Source: Pseudomonas huaxiensis
Lineage (GTDB): Bacteria > Pseudomonadota > Gammaproteobacteria > Pseudomonadales > Pseudomonadaceae
Reading direction: 5' to 3'
DNA: 64,000 nucleotides
NCBI RefSeq assembly: GCF_003231275.1
Contig: NZ_QKVL01000002.1
Coordinates: 1-64,000, forward strand
The notes under the pieces are model-generated. The model made no database searches, was not told the origin of the DNA, and saw only the letters and a program-made list of their open reading frames with translations. Shown here one piece after another: positions 36,460 to 47,623 of the stretch. Position 1 is the stretch's first letter. Each line of letters opens with the position of its first letter. Position numbers and translations under genes: made by a program.

Positions 36460-37667
36460 ATGACGCCCTGATCATCGATGCCGTACGCACCCCCATCGGG
36501 CGCTACGCCGGAGCCTTGAGCGGCGTGCGCGCCGACGACCTCGGCGCCGTGCCGCTGCGCGCCCTGATGCAACGCCATCCGCAGGTGGACTGGAGCCAGG
36601 TGGACGATGTGTTCTACGGCTGCGCCAACCAGGCCGGCGAAGACAACCGCAACGTCGCGCGCATGTCGTCGCTGCTGGCCGGCCTGCCGATCAGCGTGCC
36701 CGGCGTGACCCTCAACCGCCTCTGCGCCTCCGGCCTGGAAGCGGTTGGCGCTGCGGCGCGGGCGATCCGCTGCAACGAAGCCGGGCTAGTGCTGGCCGGC
36801 GGTGTCGAATCGATGTCCCGCGCGCCACTGGTGATGGGCAAGGCCGAGCAGGCGTTTTCGCGCCAGGCTGAACTCTTCGACACCACCATCGGCTGGCGCT
36901 TCGTCAACCCGCTGATGCAGCAGCAGTACGGCATCGACAGCATGCCGGAGACCGCCGAGAACGTTGCCGCACAGTTCAATATCAGCCGCGCCGACCAGGA
37001 CGCCTTCGCCCTGCGCAGCCAGCAGCGCGCCGGCGCGGCCCAGACCAGCGGCCGCCTCGGACTGGAAATCGTCCCAGTGCCGGTGCCGCAGCGCAAAGGT
37101 CCGCCAAAACTGGTGGAGCATGACGAGCACCCGCGCGCCGACACCACCCTGGAACAGTTGCAACGCCTCGGCACGCCGTTCCGCGAAGGCGGCAGCATCA
37201 CCGCCGGCAACGCCTCGGGCGTGAATGACGGCGCCTGCGCCGTGCTGCTTGCCAGCCGCGAAGTCGCCCGCCGCTACGGCCTGAAAGCCCGGGGCCGGGT
37301 GGTGGCAATGGCCAGCGCCGGAGTCGAGCCGCGGATCATGGGCATCGGTCCGGTGCCGGCGACCCGCAAGGTGTTGGAACTGGCCGGCCTGGCCCTGGCT
37401 GACATGGACGTGATCGAACTCAACGAAGCCTTTGCCGCACAGGGCCTGGCGGTGCTGCGGGAACTCGGCGTGGGCGACGACGATCCACGGGTCAACCCCA
37501 ACGGCGGCGCCATCGCCCTGGGTCATCCACTGGGCATGAGCGGCGCGCGGCTGGTCACCACCGCCCTCACCGAACTGGAACAACGCAATGGCCGCTACGC
37601 CCTGTGCACCTTGTGCATCGGCGTCGGCCAGGGGCTGGCGATGATCATCGAACGCCTCGACGACTGA
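36456..37667 (+). CDS. paaJ: 3-oxoadipyl-CoA/3-oxo-5,6-dehydrosuberyl-CoA thiolase PaaJ
   Basis: The 403-residue thiolase cleaves beta-ketoadipyl-CoA to acetyl-CoA and succinyl-CoA and also acts on the C8 intermediate. Catalytic residues are the nucleophilic Cys in [13 protein letters not shown], His in [16 protein letters not shown], and the second Cys in [13 protein letters not shown]. Length equals that of PcaF/PaaJ. Confidence 0.95.
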   Translation: MNDALIIDAVRTPIGRYAGALSGVRADDLGAVPLRALMQRHPQVDWSQVDDVFYGCANQAGEDNRNVARMSSLLAGLPISVPGVTLNRLCASGLEAVGAAARAIRCNEAGLVLAGGVESMSRAPLVMGKAEQAFSRQAELFDTTIGWRFVNPLMQQQYGIDSMPETAENVAAQFNISRADQDAFALRSQQRAGAAQTSGRLGLEIVPVPVPQRKGPPKLVEHDEHPRADTTLEQLQRLGTPFREGGSITAGNASGVNDGACAVLLASREVARRYGLKARGRVVAMASAGVEPRIMGIGPVPATRKVLELAGLALADMDVIELNEAFAAQGLAVLRELGVGDDDPRVNPNGGAIALGHPLGMSGARLVTTALTELEQRNGRYALCTLCIGVGQGLAMIIERLDD

Positions 37668-37760
37668 ACACTGAACGCTCCATGGCGCCGGGTTATGCTT
37701 GGCGTCATGCACTCGGGCCGACGTGCCGGCCGCAGACAACAACAACATTAGAGTGAACCC

Positions 37761-39080
<1,320 letters not shown>

Positions 39081-39084
39081 AGGC

Positions 39085-39166
39085 TGAGCCTCATCGCCGG
39101 CAAGCCGGCTCCCACAGCGCTCCATGCAGACCCTGTGGGAGCTGGCTTGCCAGCGATAGGGCCCTC
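39085..39166. repeat. Inverted REP pair after paaK
   Basis: GAGCCTCATCGCCGGCAAG... (39085-39117) and CTGTGGGAGCTGGCTTGCCAGCGATAGG-type sequence (39132-39166) are standard REP units facing each other. They lie between paaK and the convergent TetR gene and mark the break point where the paa cluster is interrupted. Confidence 0.88.
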
Positions 39167-39183
39167 ACTAACCAGTGATAACC

Positions 39184-39759
39184 TCAGCTTCTGTCCACCA
39201 GACTGACAATCACCGCAAACAACTCCCCCCGCGCCTGCCCATGGTCAATTTCCCCGGCCACCGCCGCCCCGGACAACGCATCCGCCGCGCCCAGCATTCC
39301 CCATAGCCCCGCCGTAGAAAGCGCCCCGGCAAACGGCCCGAGCACCGTCCGGCACTTGCCGAGAAATTCAAGCTGACACTCGCGCTTCAACCGCGCCAGT
39401 TCCGGCGAACCTTCCAGCGCCGCCAGCACTCCGGGAATCTCGCGCCCCTCGGCCAGCACGCAGTCGACGTAACTGTCGGCAATCGCCCGCGCCTTACCGG
39501 CCAGGCTGGCGTCACCCGCCGCCATGGCCGCGTCGATCAGCAGGTTCTGCCGCGTTTCAAAATCCCGGTACAGCGCGGTCAGCAACCCTTCCCGCGTGCC
39601 GAAATGGTCATACACCGTCGGCTTGGTGATCCCCGCAGCCTCGGCCAATCGGCCCAGGCTCAGGGCATCGGTGCCCTCGGCGGCGATCAGTTGCCGGGAA
39701 ACGTCGAGCAACTGCTCCAGGCGCTGCTCGCGGGTCAGGCGCTTGCGGGTGTCGCTCAT
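39184..39759 (-). CDS. TetR-family regulator inserted in the paa cluster
   Basis: The 191-residue protein has a clear TetR head (QLEQLLDVSRQLIAAEGTDALSLGRLAEAAGITKPTVYDHFGTREGLL-type order, residues about 12-60) and a helical ligand domain. Its start lies 3 bp after the oxidoreductase stop on the same strand, so both genes form one unit, and the 25-bp palindrome at 40377-40401 is its likely operator. It is not a known paa gene. Confidence 0.88.
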   Translation of the reverse strand: MSDTRKRLTREQRLEQLLDVSRQLIAAEGTDALSLGRLAEAAGITKPTVYDHFGTREGLLTALYRDFETRQNLLIDAAMAAGDASLAGKARAIADSYVDCVLAEGREIPGVLAALEGSPELARLKRECQLEFLGKCRTVLGPFAGALSTAGLWGMLGAADALSGAAVAGEIDHGQARGELFAVIVSLVDRS

Positions 39760-39762
39760 GCT

Positions 39763-40341
39763 TCAACTCCTGTGACTGAACAGTTCACGACCAATACGCC
39801 GCACCGTCTCGAAATGCCCTTCGGGAAAACGCTCATCCATCTGGGTCAAAAGCGTCGAGGATGCCACCCGCGCGCCGCAATAGCCAAAGATCCCGTGTTC
39901 GATCTGGGTATTCATAGCCACCGAATAGCCGTGCTTGTCGTAGGTACGCGGGCCGGCGCCGGCAATCGCCACCAGGTGCACCGGCAAACGCTGCAACAGC
40001 CCCTGCTCGGCCTGATCGTAGGCCCAGCCGCTGGTGAACACGCGGTCGATCCAGCCCTTGAGCAGCGCCGGGAACGACCACCAATACACCGGGTACACCA
40101 GCACCAGCGCATCGGCCCGGTTGATTCGCGCCTGTTCGGCAAGGACATCCGCAGGCACGGCCGTCTGGTTGCGAAACAGGTCGAGATCCTCGGTGTTGTA
40201 GCGCGGATCGAAACCTTCGGCGCTGAGGTCGGCGAGCTCGAACCCATGCTGTTCAGCAACGCCGTAGGCCAGTTCGGCGGCGACGCGGTGGGTCAGGGAT
40301 TCGGTGTCGGGATGCGCAACAACGATCAGGGCGTTTTGCAT
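39763..40341 (-). CDS. NAD(P)H:quinone oxidoreductase-like flavoprotein
   Basis: The 192-residue protein has a flavodoxin-like fold: ALIVVAHPDTESLTHRVAAE at the N-terminus binds FMN/FAD phosphates, and YPVYWWSFPALLKGWIDRVF is the MdaB/KefF/NQO1 signature. It reduces quinones or related compounds with NAD(P)H by two electrons. The start at 40341 follows GGAGAAA. It and the TetR gene probably respond to a toxic quinone or aromatic compound. Confidence 0.85.
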   Translation of the reverse strand: MQNALIVVAHPDTESLTHRVAAELAYGVAEQHGFELADLSAEGFDPRYNTEDLDLFRNQTAVPADVLAEQARINRADALVLVYPVYWWSFPALLKGWIDRVFTSGWAYDQAEQGLLQRLPVHLVAIAGAGPRTYDKHGYSVAMNTQIEHGIFGYCGARVASSTLLTQMDERFPEGHFETVRRIGRELFSHRS

Positions 40342-40376
40342 GGGTTTCTCCGGGAAATTGCGATGAATTATCGACA

Positions 40377-40401
40377 TACCAAAGGTAGGTTACTTTTGGT
40401 A
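40377..40401. promoter_or_regulatory. 25-bp palindromic operator next to paaA
   Basis: TACCAAAGGTA (40377-40387) and TACTTTTGGTA (40391-40401) are inverted arms with one mismatch and a 3-bp centre. The site sits 36 bp before the oxidoreductase start and also upstream of paaA on the other side. It fits a TetR dimer or pair of dimers; the TetR gene downstream is the natural ligand. Confidence 0.7.
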
Positions 40402-40440
40402 CATAGCGCAACCCTGCCGCCGTTCGTCATCAACGCCGCG

Positions 40441-40499
40441 ATGCGATACAAAAAACAATTACGACACGATTTTTTCTGTTTGATATTTGGTTTTGTATC
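40441..40499. promoter_or_regulatory. Candidate PaaX operator of paaA
   Basis: GATACAAAA (40445-40453) and TTTTGTATC (40491-40499) form a perfect 9-bp inverted pair separated by 37 bp. The left half, with its flank (40441-40459), is the reverse complement of the element upstream of paaF. A promoter for paaA must lie here, 57 bp before its start. Confidence 0.6.
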
Positions 40500-40555
40500 A
40501 CTTATAACTGTCTCACGCCCCAAAGCCCCCACGACAAAAAGGCGGGAGACCCCTC

Positions 40556-41545
40556 ATGTATGCACAATTGGTCGAAACCGGCGTCAAGCGCCTGAAGACG
40601 CTCGAAGAGATGTCCGAGCAGGAACGCAACTTCCAGGAACGCATCGACGCCGAGATCAAGATCGAAGCCAAGAACTGGATGCCGGACGCCTACCGCCAGA
40701 CGCTGATCCGGCAGATTTCCCAACACGCCCACTCCGAAATCGTCGGCATGTTGCCGGAAGGCAACTGGGTCACCCGCGCCCCGAGCCTCAAGCGCAAACT
40801 GCAACTGATGGCGAAGATTCAGGACGAAGCCGGCCACGGTTTGTACCTGTACAGCGCCATGGAAACCTTGGGCGCCGATCGCGATACAGAAATCGATAAA
40901 CTGAACAGTGGAAAAGCCAAGTATTCGAGCATTTTCAACTACCCGACCCTGAGCTGGGCCGATATCGGCGCGGTGGGTTGGCTGGTGGATGGCGCCGCCA
41001 TCGTCAATCAGGTGGTGCTCCAGCGCACCAGCTACGGCCCTTATTCGCGGGCGATGATCCGCATCTGCAAGGAAGAGAGCTTCCACCAGCGCCAAGGCTA
41101 TGAACTGCTGCTGACCATGATGCGCGAGGGCACCCAGGCGCAGAAGGACATGGTCCAGGATGCGATCAACCGCCTCTGGTGGCCCTCGCTGATGATGTTC
41201 GGCCCCAGCGACGAACACTCGCCCAACAGCGCCCAGTCCATGGCCTGGAAAATCAAGCGCCAGAGCAACGACGAGCTGCGCCAGCGTTTCGTCGACCAGA
41301 CCGTGCCGCAACTGGAACTGCTCGGCTGCACCGCCCCGGACCCGGACCTGAAGTGGAACGCCGAGCGGGGCCACTATGACTTCGGCCAGATCCAGTGGGA
41401 CGAATTCTACGAAGTGCTCAAGGGCAACGGCCCGTGCAACCAGGAGCGCGTCGCCACCCGCCGCCAGGCCATCGAAGACGGTGCCTGGGTTCGCGCAGCC
41501 GCGGTCGCCCACGCTCGTAAAAAACACAACAAGAACGCCGCCTGA
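40556..41545 (+). CDS. paaA: Phenylacetyl-CoA epoxidase alpha subunit PaaA
   Basis: The 329-residue catalytic subunit of the PaaABC(D)E di-iron monooxygenase forms ring-1,2-epoxyphenylacetyl-CoA. The iron ligands fall in [17 protein letters not shown] (ExxH) and [16 protein letters not shown] (ExxH), as in the ferritin-like di-iron fold. It starts the second paa operon, which includes the electron chain and transport genes. Confidence 0.96.
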   Translation: MYAQLVETGVKRLKTLEEMSEQERNFQERIDAEIKIEAKNWMPDAYRQTLIRQISQHAHSEIVGMLPEGNWVTRAPSLKRKLQLMAKIQDEAGHGLYLYSAMETLGADRDTEIDKLNSGKAKYSSIFNYPTLSWADIGAVGWLVDGAAIVNQVVLQRTSYGPYSRAMIRICKEESFHQRQGYELLLTMMREGTQAQKDMVQDAINRLWWPSLMMFGPSDEHSPNSAQSMAWKIKRQSNDELRQRFVDQTVPQLELLGCTAPDPDLKWNAERGHYDFGQIQWDEFYEVLKGNGPCNQERVATRRQAIEDGAWVRAAAVAHARKKHNKNAA

Positions 41546-41570
41546 CCGCCGCCTGACAGGAGATCCCGCC

Positions 41571-41852
41571 ATGTCCGAATGGACCCTTTTCGAAGTCTTC
41601 GTGCGCAGCAAGCACGGCCTCAACCACAAGCATGTCGGCAGCGTGCACGCCGCCGACGCGGTAATGGCCATCGAGAACGCCCGCGAGCTGTACACCCGCC
41701 GCAATGAAGGCGTGAGCCTGTGGGTGGTGCCCTCGGCCCTGATCACCGCCTCGTCGCCGGACGAGAAAGACCCGCTGTTCGCCCCGTCCGAAGACAAGAT
41801 CTACCGCCACGCCAGCTTCTACGAGCTGCCCGCTGAAGTGGGGCACATGTGA
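41571..41852 (+). CDS. paaB: Phenylacetyl-CoA epoxidase subunit PaaB
   Basis: This small 93-residue subunit (EWTLFEVFVRSKHGLNHKHVGSVHAADA) bridges PaaA-PaaC dimers in the larger complex and has no cofactor. CAGGAGA precedes the ATG. Its stop overlaps the paaC start by one base (TGATG). Confidence 0.95.
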   Translation: MSEWTLFEVFVRSKHGLNHKHVGSVHAADAVMAIENARELYTRRNEGVSLWVVPSALITASSPDEKDPLFAPSEDKIYRHASFYELPAEVGHM

Positions 41853-42607
41853 TGAACCAGGACCTGATCCAGTACCTGCTGCGCCTGGGCGACAGCGCCA
41901 TGGTCCAGGCCCAGCGCCTGTGCCAGTGGTGCGGCCGCGCCCCGGCGCTGGAAGAAGAACTGGCGCTGATGAACGTCGGCCTCGACCTGGTCGGCCAGGC
42001 GCGCAACTGGCTGGAATACGCCGCTGAGCTTGCGGATGACGGCCGCGACGCTGACCACCTGGTGTTCCGCCGCGACGAACGCGCCTACCGCAACCTGCTG
42101 CTGGTGGAGCAACCCAACGGCGATTACGCGGTGACCATCCTCAAGCAGTTCTTCTACGACGCCTGGCATTACGCGGTGCTTCAAGGCCTGTGCCGCTCCA
42201 CTGACGAACGCGTGCAGGGCGTCGCCGCCAAGGCGCTGAAGGAAGTCACCTATCACCTGCGCCGCTCCGGCGAATGGGTCGAGCGGCTGGGCGATGGCAC
42301 CGAGGAAAGCCGCCAGCGCATGCTCACTGCCCTGCCCCAGGTGTGGCGCTTCACGGTCGAGTTGGTGGAGGCCGATGCCGTCGAGCAGCGCCTGTTCCAG
42401 GCCGGCGTGATCGGTAACCCGGAGCAGGTAGCGCTGGACTGGCAGCAACAGGTCGAAGCCACCTTCGACCGCGCCAGCCTGCCGGTGCCGCAACCGGCCA
42501 GCCACTTCTATCTCAGCGGTCGCCAGGGCGTGCACAGCGAGCACCTGGGTTTGCTGCTGGCGGAAATGCAATTCCTGCCGCGAGCCTATCCCGATGCGAC
42601 CTGGTGA
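41852..42607 (+). CDS. paaC: Phenylacetyl-CoA epoxidase structural subunit PaaC
   Basis: The 251-residue helical protein is the PaaA-related but non-catalytic partner, with a ferritin-like fold (DLVGQARNWLEYAAEL, FYDAWHYAVLQGLC) whose metal ligands are mostly altered. It binds and stabilises PaaA. The paaD start lies 14 bp inside its 3' end. Confidence 0.95.
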   Translation: MNQDLIQYLLRLGDSAMVQAQRLCQWCGRAPALEEELALMNVGLDLVGQARNWLEYAAELADDGRDADHLVFRRDERAYRNLLLVEQPNGDYAVTILKQFFYDAWHYAVLQGLCRSTDERVQGVAAKALKEVTYHLRRSGEWVERLGDGTEESRQRMLTALPQVWRFTVELVEADAVEQRLFQAGVIGNPEQVALDWQQQVEATFDRASLPVPQPASHFYLSGRQGVHSEHLGLLLAEMQFLPRAYPDATW

Positions 42608-43127
42608 GCTGATCGCCAGCGACCGCGGCGCCCGCGCGCCCCGGGTCGACGACCTGCAGCAGGCCTGGACGGTGCTGGAGCAGGTCATGGACCCGGAAGT
42701 GCCGGTGGTCAGCGTGGTCGACCTGGGCATCGTCCGCGATCTGGACTGGGCCGAAGGGCACCTGCATGTGACGGTGACCCCGACCTACTCGGGCTGCCCG
42801 GCCACCGAGGTGATCGAGCAGGACATCCGCGACGCCCTGGAACAGGCCGGTTTCGCCGCGCCGCGGCTGAGCCGGCAACTGAGCCCGGCCTGGACCACTG
42901 ACTGGATCAGCGCCAGCGGGCGTGAACGTCTGCGCGCCTACGGCATCGCCGCGCCGGTCGGCAGCAGCAACAAGCGCAGCCTGCTGGGCGAGACCGACGT
43001 GATCGCCTGTCCGCAGTGCGGCAGCGTGCACACCGAGCTGCTCAGCCAGTTCGGTTCCACCGCCTGCAAAGCGCTGTACCGCTGCTGCGACTGCCGCGAG
43101 CCCTTTGACTACTTCAAGTGCATCTAG
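42594..43127 (+). CDS. paaD: PaaD (Fe-S maturation-type) protein
   Basis: The 177-residue protein has an N-terminal MIP18/DUF59-like domain (VMDPEVPVVSVVDLGIVRDL...PTYSGCPATEVIEQDI) and a C-terminal zinc-ribbon-like CPQCGS...CCDCREPFDYFKC. It is essential for epoxidase activity in other bacteria and probably helps assemble the Fe-S or di-iron centre. The overlap with paaC implies coupled translation. Confidence 0.94.
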   Translation: MRPGELIASDRGARAPRVDDLQQAWTVLEQVMDPEVPVVSVVDLGIVRDLDWAEGHLHVTVTPTYSGCPATEVIEQDIRDALEQAGFAAPRLSRQLSPAWTTDWISASGRERLRAYGIAAPVGSSNKRSLLGETDVIACPQCGSVHTELLSQFGSTACKALYRCCDCREPFDYFKCI

Positions 43128-43158
43128 GCGCGGCCAAGCGCGCCTGATGGAGAATTCC

Positions 43159-44235
43159 ATGAGCCAGTTCCATAGCCTGACCGTCAAGCAAGTCCGCAGC
43201 GAAACCCGTGACGCCGTGTCGATCCTGTTCGACGTGCCGCACGACCTGCGCGAAACCTTCCGCTTCACCCAGGGCCAGTACCTGGTGCTGCGCACCCGGC
43301 TGGACGACGAAGAAGTGCGCCGCTCGTACTCGATCTGCACCGGCATCAACGATGACGAACTGCGGGTGGCGGTGAAGAAAGTCAGCGGCGGGCGGTTCTC
43401 CGCCTTCGCCAACGAAGCCCTGGCGGCCGGTGACGTACTGGAAGTGATGCCGCCGTCCGGCAGCTTCCACGTCGCTCTCGACCCGACCCGCCACGGCCAT
43501 TACCTCGCCGTAGCGGCGGGCAGCGGCATCACCCCGGTCCTGTCCATCGTCAAGAGCACCCTGGAAGCAGAGCCGAACAGCCGCGTAACCCTGCTCTACG
43601 GCAACCGCGCAAGCTCGGCGGCACTGTTTCGCGAACAGTTGGAAGACCTCAAGAACCGCTACCTGCAGCGCCTGAATCTGATCTTCGTGTTCAGCCGCGA
43701 ACAGCAGGACATTGACCTCTACAACGGCCGTATCGACGCCGACAAATGCGAGCAACTGTTCAGCCGCTGGCTCGACGTGCCCAAGCTCGACGCCGCGTTC
43801 ATCTGCGGCCCGCAGGAAATGACCGAGACCGTGCGCGATGCCCTGAAAGCCAAGGGCATGGCGGCCGAGCGCATCCACTTCGAACTGTTCGCCAGCGCCG
43901 GCAACAGCGAGCGCCGCCAGGCCCGCGAAGCCGCGCGGCAAGTGGACTCGGCACTGAGCCAGATCACCGTGATCAGCGACGGTCGCGCCCTCTCCTTCGA
44001 CCTGCCGCGCAACACCGTGAGCGTGCTCGACGCCGGCAACGCCATCGGCGCCGAACTGCCGTACTCGTGCAAGGCCGGGGTGTGTTCCACCTGCAAGTGC
44101 AAGGTGATCGAAGGCGAAGTGGAAATGGACAGCAACCATGCCCTGGAAGACTACGAAGTGGCGGCCGGGTATGTGCTGTCGTGCCAGAGCTACCCGGTGA
44201 GCGAGCGCGTGGTGCTCGATTTCGATCAGCTCTGA
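43159..44235 (+). CDS. paaE: Phenylacetyl-CoA epoxidase reductase PaaE
   Basis: The 358-residue protein passes electrons from NADPH to PaaA via FAD and a [2Fe-2S] centre. It has RSYSICTG (FAD), VAAGSGITPVLSI (NAD(P)) and the plant-type cluster C304-x4-C309-x2-C312 with C342. GGAG at 43148-43151 supports the ATG at 43159. Confidence 0.95.
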   Translation: MSQFHSLTVKQVRSETRDAVSILFDVPHDLRETFRFTQGQYLVLRTRLDDEEVRRSYSICTGINDDELRVAVKKVSGGRFSAFANEALAAGDVLEVMPPSGSFHVALDPTRHGHYLAVAAGSGITPVLSIVKSTLEAEPNSRVTLLYGNRASSAALFREQLEDLKNRYLQRLNLIFVFSREQQDIDLYNGRIDADKCEQLFSRWLDVPKLDAAFICGPQEMTETVRDALKAKGMAAERIHFELFASAGNSERRQAREAARQVDSALSQITVISDGRALSFDLPRNTVSVLDAGNAIGAELPYSCKAGVCSTCKCKVIEGEVEMDSNHALEDYEVAAGYVLSCQSYPVSERVVLDFDQL

Positions 44236-44238
44236 ATC

Positions 44239-44415
44239 TCGCGACGGTTCGGCGCCCGACAAGCTTGCTCCTACAAAAGCAAAACGCGCATTCGGTAGGA
44301 GCGAGCTTGCTCGCGAAGGGCCGCACGCGGCCCCAGAACCAGGCAATACAGTTTCACCGGAAATACCCAGGGTCCGCTTCGCGGCCCATCGCGGGTAAAC
44401 CCGCTCCCACAACAC
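44239..44415. repeat. REP cluster between paaE and the paaL unit
   Basis: A GGTTCGGCGCC-type REP (44239-44275), a GCGAGCTTGCTCGC-type REP in inverse orientation (44295-44323) and a third REP-like end (about 44370-44415, GCGGGTAAACCCGCTCCCACA). They separate the epoxidase genes from the transport genes and may set different mRNA levels. Confidence 0.8.
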
Positions 44416-44449
44416 AACAACTACAACAAGATCAAGAGAGCGCCCACCC

Positions 44450-44758
44450 ATGACCCCCAGTCATATCGAATCCATAAGCAACAACCCCGACTTCCAGCAA
44501 CTGGTCCGGCGCAAGCGCCGGCTCAACGGCACGCTGACCGCCGCCATGCTGGTGATCTACTACGGCTTCGTCCTGCTCGTGGCCTTTTCTCCCAGCACCC
44601 TGGGCCAGTCCCTCAGTGGCGGCGTGACCACGGTGGGCATGCTGGTGGGCGTGCTGATCGTGCTGCTGTCCTTCGCCCTGACCGGTATCTACGTGTATCG
44701 CGCCAACAACGTCCTCGATCCGCTCAATGACAAGGTCAAGCAGGAGTGCGCGCAATGA
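44450..44758 (+). CDS. DUF485 partner of the PaaL symporter
   Basis: The 102-residue membrane protein has two hydrophobic helices ([22 protein letters not shown] and the second near [24 protein letters not shown]) and matches DUF485, whose genes regularly precede SSS symporters such as E. coli YjcH/ActP. Its ATGA overlap with paaL couples translation. Its role in transport is not known. Confidence 0.9.
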   Translation: MTPSHIESISNNPDFQQLVRRKRRLNGTLTAAMLVIYYGFVLLVAFSPSTLGQSLSGGVTTVGMLVGVLIVLLSFALTGIYVYRANNVLDPLNDKVKQECAQ

Positions 44759-46317
44759 ACTGGACCGCCATCGGCATGTTCCTGCTGTTCGTCGTCTTCA
44801 CCCTCGGCGTGACCCGCTGGGCCGCCCTGCGCACCCGCTCGGCCAGTGATTTCTACACCGCCGGCGGCGGCCTGACCGGGATGCAGAACGGTCTGGCGAT
44901 TGCCGGCGACATGATCAGCGCCGCGTCCTTCCTCGGCATCTCGGCGATGATGTTCCTCAACGGCTATGACGGCCTGCTCTACGCCCTCGGCGTGCTCGCC
45001 GGCTGGCCGATCATCCTGTTCCTGATTGCCGAGCGCCTGCGCAACCTGGGCAAGTACACCTTCGCCGACGTGGTCTCCTATCGCCTGTCGCAGACCCCAG
45101 TGCGCCTGACCTCGGCCTTCGGCACCCTGACCGTGGCGCTGCTGTACCTGGTGGCGCAGATGGTCGGAGCCGGCAAGCTGATCGAGCTGCTGTTCGGCAT
45201 CAGCTACCTGTACGCGGTGATGCTGGTGGGCGTGCTGATGGTGTTCTACGTGACCTTCGGCGGCATGCTGGCCACCACCTGGGTGCAGATCATCAAGGCG
45301 GTGATGCTGCTGTCCGGCACCACGTTCATGGCGTTCATGGTGCTCAAGCATTTCGGTTTCAGCACCGAAGCGATGTTCGCCAGCGCCACCGCTGTACACG
45401 CCAAGGGCGCGGCGATCATGGCGCCGGGCGGCTTGCTGTCGAACCCGGTGGATGCCATTTCCCTGGCCGTGGGCATGATGTTCGGCACCGCCGGCCTGCC
45501 GCATATCCTGATGCGTTTCTTCACCGTCAGCGACGCCAAGGAAGCACGCAAATCGGTGTTCTACGCCACGGGTTTCATCGGCTACTTCTATCTGCTGCTG
45601 ATCGTGATCGGCTTCGGCGCCATCGTCATGGTCGGTACTGAACCGGCCTACCGCGACGCCAGCGGCGCAATCATCGGCGGTGGCAACATGATCGCTGTGC
45701 ACCTGGCGCAAGCCGTAGGCGGCAACCTGTTCCTCGGCTTCATCTCGGCCGTGGCCTTCGCCACCATCCTCGCGGTGGTCGCCGGTCTGGCGCTGTCCGG
45801 CGCCTCGGCGGTGTCCCATGACTTGTACGCCTGCGTAATCCGCAAGGGCAAGGCGACCGAACAGGAAGAAATCCGCGTCTCTCGCGTCGCCACCCTGGTG
45901 ATCGGCGTACTGGCGATCATCCTCGGGCTGATGTTCGAATCGCAGAATATTGCCTTCCTGTCCGGGCTGGTGCTGGCGATCGCGGCCTCGGTCAACTTCC
46001 CGGTGCTGTTCCTGTCGATGTTCTGGAAAGGCCTGACCACCCGTGGCGCCGTTGCCGGCAGCCTGGCGGGCCTGCTTTCGGCCGTGATCCTGCTGGTGTT
46101 GAGCCCGGTGGTGTGGGTCAACGTGCTGCATCACGACAAGGCGCTGTTCCCCTACAGCAACCCGGCGCTGTTCTCCATGAGCGCAGCCTTCCTCAGTGCC
46201 TGGGTGTTCTCGGTCACCGACCGCTCGGCCCAGGCCAGCGAAGAACGCGGCCGCTACCTGGCGCAGTTCATCCGCTCCATGACCGGTATCGGCGCCGCCG
46301 GCGCCAGCAAACACTGA
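44755..46317 (+). CDS. paaL: Phenylacetate:sodium symporter PaaL (SSS family)
   Basis: The 520-residue inner-membrane carrier belongs to the sodium:solute symporter family and is the ActP-like type ([33 protein letters not shown] at the sodium-binding first helices). About 13 hydrophobic segments. Its place in the paa cluster identifies phenylacetate as the solute. Confidence 0.93.
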   Translation: MNWTAIGMFLLFVVFTLGVTRWAALRTRSASDFYTAGGGLTGMQNGLAIAGDMISAASFLGISAMMFLNGYDGLLYALGVLAGWPIILFLIAERLRNLGKYTFADVVSYRLSQTPVRLTSAFGTLTVALLYLVAQMVGAGKLIELLFGISYLYAVMLVGVLMVFYVTFGGMLATTWVQIIKAVMLLSGTTFMAFMVLKHFGFSTEAMFASATAVHAKGAAIMAPGGLLSNPVDAISLAVGMMFGTAGLPHILMRFFTVSDAKEARKSVFYATGFIGYFYLLLIVIGFGAIVMVGTEPAYRDASGAIIGGGNMIAVHLAQAVGGNLFLGFISAVAFATILAVVAGLALSGASAVSHDLYACVIRKGKATEQEEIRVSRVATLVIGVLAIILGLMFESQNIAFLSGLVLAIAASVNFPVLFLSMFWKGLTTRGAVAGSLAGLLSAVILLVLSPVVWVNVLHHDKALFPYSNPALFSMSAAFLSAWVFSVTDRSAQASEERGRYLAQFIRSMTGIGAAGASKH

Positions 46318-46363
46318 TTCACAAGCACTCATTCAACAAGAACACGACTCGGGAATAACAACA

Positions 46364-47590
46364 ATGAACCCTGTTCGCCTTCTGGCCGGCATCGCCCTGC
46401 CCTTCGCCTGCACCCAGGCCATGGCCGGCTTCGTCGAAGACAGCCACGCGAAAATCGAGCTGCGCAATCACTACATCAATCGCGACTTCCGTCAGGACAA
46501 CGCGCCGCAATCCAAGGCCGAGGAATGGGCCCAGGGCTTCACCGCCAAGCTGGAGTCGGGCTTTACCGACGGCACGCTGGGCTTCGGTGTCGATGCCATG
46601 GGTCAACTGGGCATCAAGCTCGATTCCAGTCCTGACCGCCGTGGCACCGGCTTGCTGCCTTACGGGCGCAACAGCCTGGAGCCGGCGGACGACTACAGCG
46701 AGCTGGGCTTGACCGCCAAGGTGCGCCTGTCGAAAAGCGTGCTGCGCCTCGGCACCCTGCAGCCGCTGCTGCCGGTGGTGACCTACAACGACACCCGCCT
46801 GCTGGCCTCGACCTTCCGCGGCGGCCTGCTGACCAGCCAGGAGCTGGACGGCCTGACCCTTAATGGCGGCCGCCTGACCAAGGCCAACCTGCGCGACTCG
46901 TCGAGCAATGACGACATCGGCTACGGCGCCGCCACCAGCGACCACTTCGACTTCGGCGGTGGCACCTACGCCTTCAACCCGCAACTGGCAGTGACCTACT
47001 ACTACGCCAAGCTGGAAGAGATCTACCGCCAGCAGTTCGTAGGCCTGGTCCACACCCTGCCGCTGGGCGAAGGCGTGAGCCTGCGCAGCGACCTGCGTTA
47101 CTTCGACAGCCGCGGCGACGGCGCCGAACGCGCCGGGCGCATCGACAACCGCAACTTCAACAGCATGTTCACCCTGGCGGTCGGTGCCCATAAGTTCAGC
47201 GGCACCTTCCAGCAGATGTCCGGTGACAGCGCCTTCCCGTTCCTCAATGGCGGCGATCCGTACACCGTCAACCTGGTCACCTACAACACGTTCACCCGCG
47301 CCGGACTGGATTCCTGGCAGGCGCGCTACGACTACGACTTCGCCGCCCTTGGCATCCCCGGCCTGACCTTCATGACCCGCTATACCGACGGCCGCCATGC
47401 CAAGACCGCGTCCATCGACAACGGCCGTGAGCGCGAGCGCGACACCGACCTTGCCTACGTGATCCAGAGCGGCCCGCTGAAAAACGTCAGCCTGCGCTGG
47501 CGCAACGTCACCTTCCGTTCCGGCAACGGCCTGACCAATGCCCTGGACGAGAACCGCCTGATCGTCGGCTACACCCTGGCGCTGTGGTAA
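46364..47590 (+). CDS. paaM: OprD-family outer-membrane porin (PaaM-like)
   Basis: The 408-residue precursor has a signal peptide (about 21 residues, ending AMA-GF) and the OprD pattern: an N-terminal FVEDSHAKIELRNHYINRDF, loops rich in D/N and a final aromatic residue (Trp). It should let phenylacetate cross the outer membrane, supplying PaaL. The symbol follows the Pseudomonas paa literature. Confidence 0.9.
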   Translation: MNPVRLLAGIALPFACTQAMAGFVEDSHAKIELRNHYINRDFRQDNAPQSKAEEWAQGFTAKLESGFTDGTLGFGVDAMGQLGIKLDSSPDRRGTGLLPYGRNSLEPADDYSELGLTAKVRLSKSVLRLGTLQPLLPVVTYNDTRLLASTFRGGLLTSQELDGLTLNGGRLTKANLRDSSSNDDIGYGAATSDHFDFGGGTYAFNPQLAVTYYYAKLEEIYRQQFVGLVHTLPLGEGVSLRSDLRYFDSRGDGAERAGRIDNRNFNSMFTLAVGAHKFSGTFQQMSGDSAFPFLNGGDPYTVNLVTYNTFTRAGLDSWQARYDYDFAALGIPGLTFMTRYTDGRHAKTASIDNGRERERDTDLAYVIQSGPLKNVSLRWRNVTFRSGNGLTNALDENRLIVGYTLALW

Positions 47591-47623
47591 CAGCGCCGCC
47601 TTAAAAGAATCGGAGGACACACC

